Shown in pieces: positions 5,592 to 6,531 of a DNA stretch of 6,531 nucleotides. The stretch is from Aquabacterium sp. (GTDB taxonomy: Bacteria; Pseudomonadota; Gammaproteobacteria; Burkholderiales; Burkholderiaceae_C), in contig JAGNPA010000109.1 in assembly GCA_017989885.1 (NCBI GenBank), positions 1 to 6,531 of the forward strand. The letters are read 5' to 3'. Within the stretch, counting starts at the first letter, position 1, and every line of letters starts with the position of its first letter. The notes below the pieces were generated by a model. It was not told the DNA's origin, did no database searches, and saw only the letters and a list, made by a program, of their open reading frames with translations. Position numbers and translations under genes: made by a program.

Positions 5592-6531
5592 ATGGACCTG
5601 AATTTCACCCCTCAGGAAGAAGCCTTCCGCGCCGAGGTGCAACGCTTCCTGAACGACGACGTGCCCGCCCGCCTGAAAGAAAAAGGCGACGCTGGCAAGC
5701 GCTTCACCAAGGCCGACTTTGAAGAGTGGCATGCCCTGCTGAACCAGAAGGGCTGGCTGGCTTCGGGCTGGCCCGTCGAGTACGGCGGCACCGGCTGGAA
5801 CCCCGTTGAGAAGTTCATCTTCGACAACGAGTGCGCGCTGGCCCACACGCCCCGCATCCAGCCTTTCGGCCTGGCCATGGTGGCCCCCGTCATCATCAAG
5901 TACGGCAACGAAGAGCAAAAGCGCTACTGGCTGCCGCGCATCCTCAACGGTCAGGACTGGTGGTGCCAGGGTTACTCTGAACCCGGCGCCGGCTCCGACC
6001 TGGCCTCGGTCAAGACCACCGCCGTGCGCGATGGCGACCACTACGTCATCAATGGCCAAAAGACCTGGACCACCCTGGGTCAGCACGCCAACATGATCTT
6101 CTGCCTGGTGCGCACCGACCGCGAAGCCAAGGCCCAGCAGGGCATCAGCTTCGTGCTGGTCGACATGGCCACCCCCGGCATCGAGATCCGCCCCATCATC
6201 ACGCTGGACGGCGAGCACGAGATCAACGAAGTCTTCTTCACCGATGTGCGCGTGCCGGTGGCCAACCTGGTGGGCGAAGAGAACAAGGGCTGGGACTGCG
6301 CCAAGTACCTGCTGACGCACGAGCGCACCAACATCGCCGGCGTCGGCCACTCGGTCGCGGGCCTGGACCGCCTCAAGCACCTGGCCGCCCGCGTGATGAA
6401 GAATGGCAAGCCGCTGGATCAGGACCCGCTGTTCGCCGCCCGCCTGGCCAAGGTCGAGATCGACCTGGAAAACATGAAGACCACCAACCTGCGCGTGATC
6501 GCAGCGGTGGCCGGTGGCGGTGTGCCCGGCG
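5592..6531 (+). CDS. pimC: Acyl-CoA dehydrogenase, similar to pimeloyl-CoA dehydrogenase large subunit (3' end outside window)
   Basis: The frame is open from ATG 5592 to the right edge, giving 313 residues of a protein normally near 400. It is an FAD-dependent acyl-CoA dehydrogenase forming the trans-2-enoyl-CoA that feeds the hydratase encoded two genes upstream. Order of parts: helical N-terminal domain (about 1-120, starting MDLNFTPQEEAFR); middle beta domain with the flavin/substrate signature YSEPGAGSDLASVKT (128-142) and QKTWTTLGQHANMIFCLVRTD (156-176); then EVFFTDVRVPVANLVGEENKGW (213-234, first part EVFFTDVRVP); and the start of the C-terminal helical domain. E244 in THERTNIAGVG stands where isovaleryl-CoA dehydrogenase has its catalytic base; the alternative base position near the C-terminus is outside the window. 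The wording YSEPGAGSDLASVKT plus QKTWTTLGQ is what I recall from proteins annotated as PimC, which work with a small subunit PimD. A pimD-like gene would be expected just beyond the edge. GAGGAG at 5579-5584 lies 7 nt before the ATG. The dehydrogenase family is certain, the PimC identity likely. Confidence 0.85.
   Translation, partial: MDLNFTPQEEAFRAEVQRFLNDDVPARLKEKGDAGKRFTKADFEEWHALLNQKGWLASGWPVEYGGTGWNPVEKFIFDNECALAHTPRIQPFGLAMVAPVIIKYGNEEQKRYWLPRILNGQDWWCQGYSEPGAGSDLASVKTTAVRDGDHYVINGQKTWTTLGQHANMIFCLVRTDREAKAQQGISFVLVDMATPGIEIRPIITLDGEHEINEVFFTDVRVPVANLVGEENKGWDCAKYLLTHERTNIAGVGHSVAGLDRLKHLAARVMKNGKPLDQDPLFAARLAKVEIDLENMKTTNLRVIAAVAGGGVPG

Noticed and set aside
5499..6380. 293-residue open frame on the minus strand opposite the acyl-CoA dehydrogenase
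   Set aside because: It is a shadow of a dehydrogenase gene carrying the family signatures. That gene has a good ribosome binding site and operon spacing.
1..6531. Mobile element, CRISPR array, tRNA/rRNA gene or other novel system
   Set aside because: No terminal repeats, transposase, integrase, spaced direct repeats or tRNA-like cloverleaf was seen. Coding sequence fills almost the whole window with ordinary metabolic and regulatory families.

Overview
The window is about two-thirds G+C, with C/G-ending codons throughout. Its proteins resemble those of beta-proteobacteria of the order Burkholderiales, most like the Comamonadaceae (Acidovorax/Hydrogenophaga type). That assignment rests on protein style and base composition, not on a marker gene. 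All genes look chromosomal and metabolic or regulatory. I see no mobile element, phage gene, CRISPR array, tRNA or rRNA.

Left part (1-1126, + strand): the C-terminal end of a gene that runs in from outside, probably a hybrid sensor kinase or similar signalling protein. It is followed almost without a gap by a response-regulator diguanylate cyclase (REC plus GGDEF) with an intact active site and an intact inhibitory site. The two are very likely co-transcribed and may form one phosphorelay-to-c-di-GMP unit. Right after it, tail to tail with a 13-bp gap, lies a LysR-family regulator on the minus strand (1140-2033).

Middle (2034-2197): a 164-bp divergent control region between the lysR gene and the operon to its right. 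It is dense in inverted repeats built from one half-site, TGTCAA/TTGACA. Two overlapping perfect palindromes have centres 11 bp apart. A third, imperfect repeat lies over a plausible sigma-70 promoter for the operon. The arrangement fits the usual LysR recognition-site/activation-site layout.

Right part (2198-6531, + strand): a compact beta-oxidation operon. It holds a FadB/FadJ-type bifunctional enoyl-CoA hydratase/3-hydroxyacyl-CoA dehydrogenase, a thiolase, and an acyl-CoA dehydrogenase cut off by the window end. The dehydrogenase resembles the large subunit of pimeloyl-CoA dehydrogenase (PimC). The gene set recalls the pim cluster for dicarboxylic/acyl-CoA beta-oxidation in Rhodopseudomonas palustris, but with no acyl-CoA ligase gene between the bifunctional enzyme and the thiolase. 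Together the three enzymes could do a full round of beta-oxidation: oxidation to enoyl-CoA, hydration, oxidation to 3-ketoacyl-CoA, and thiolytic release of acetyl-CoA. The divergent LysR protein is the likely regulator.

Nothing here requires a new biological system. The points most worth a second look are the structured operator region, a Gly-to-Ala change at an oxyanion-hole position of the thiolase, and the identity of the substrate.
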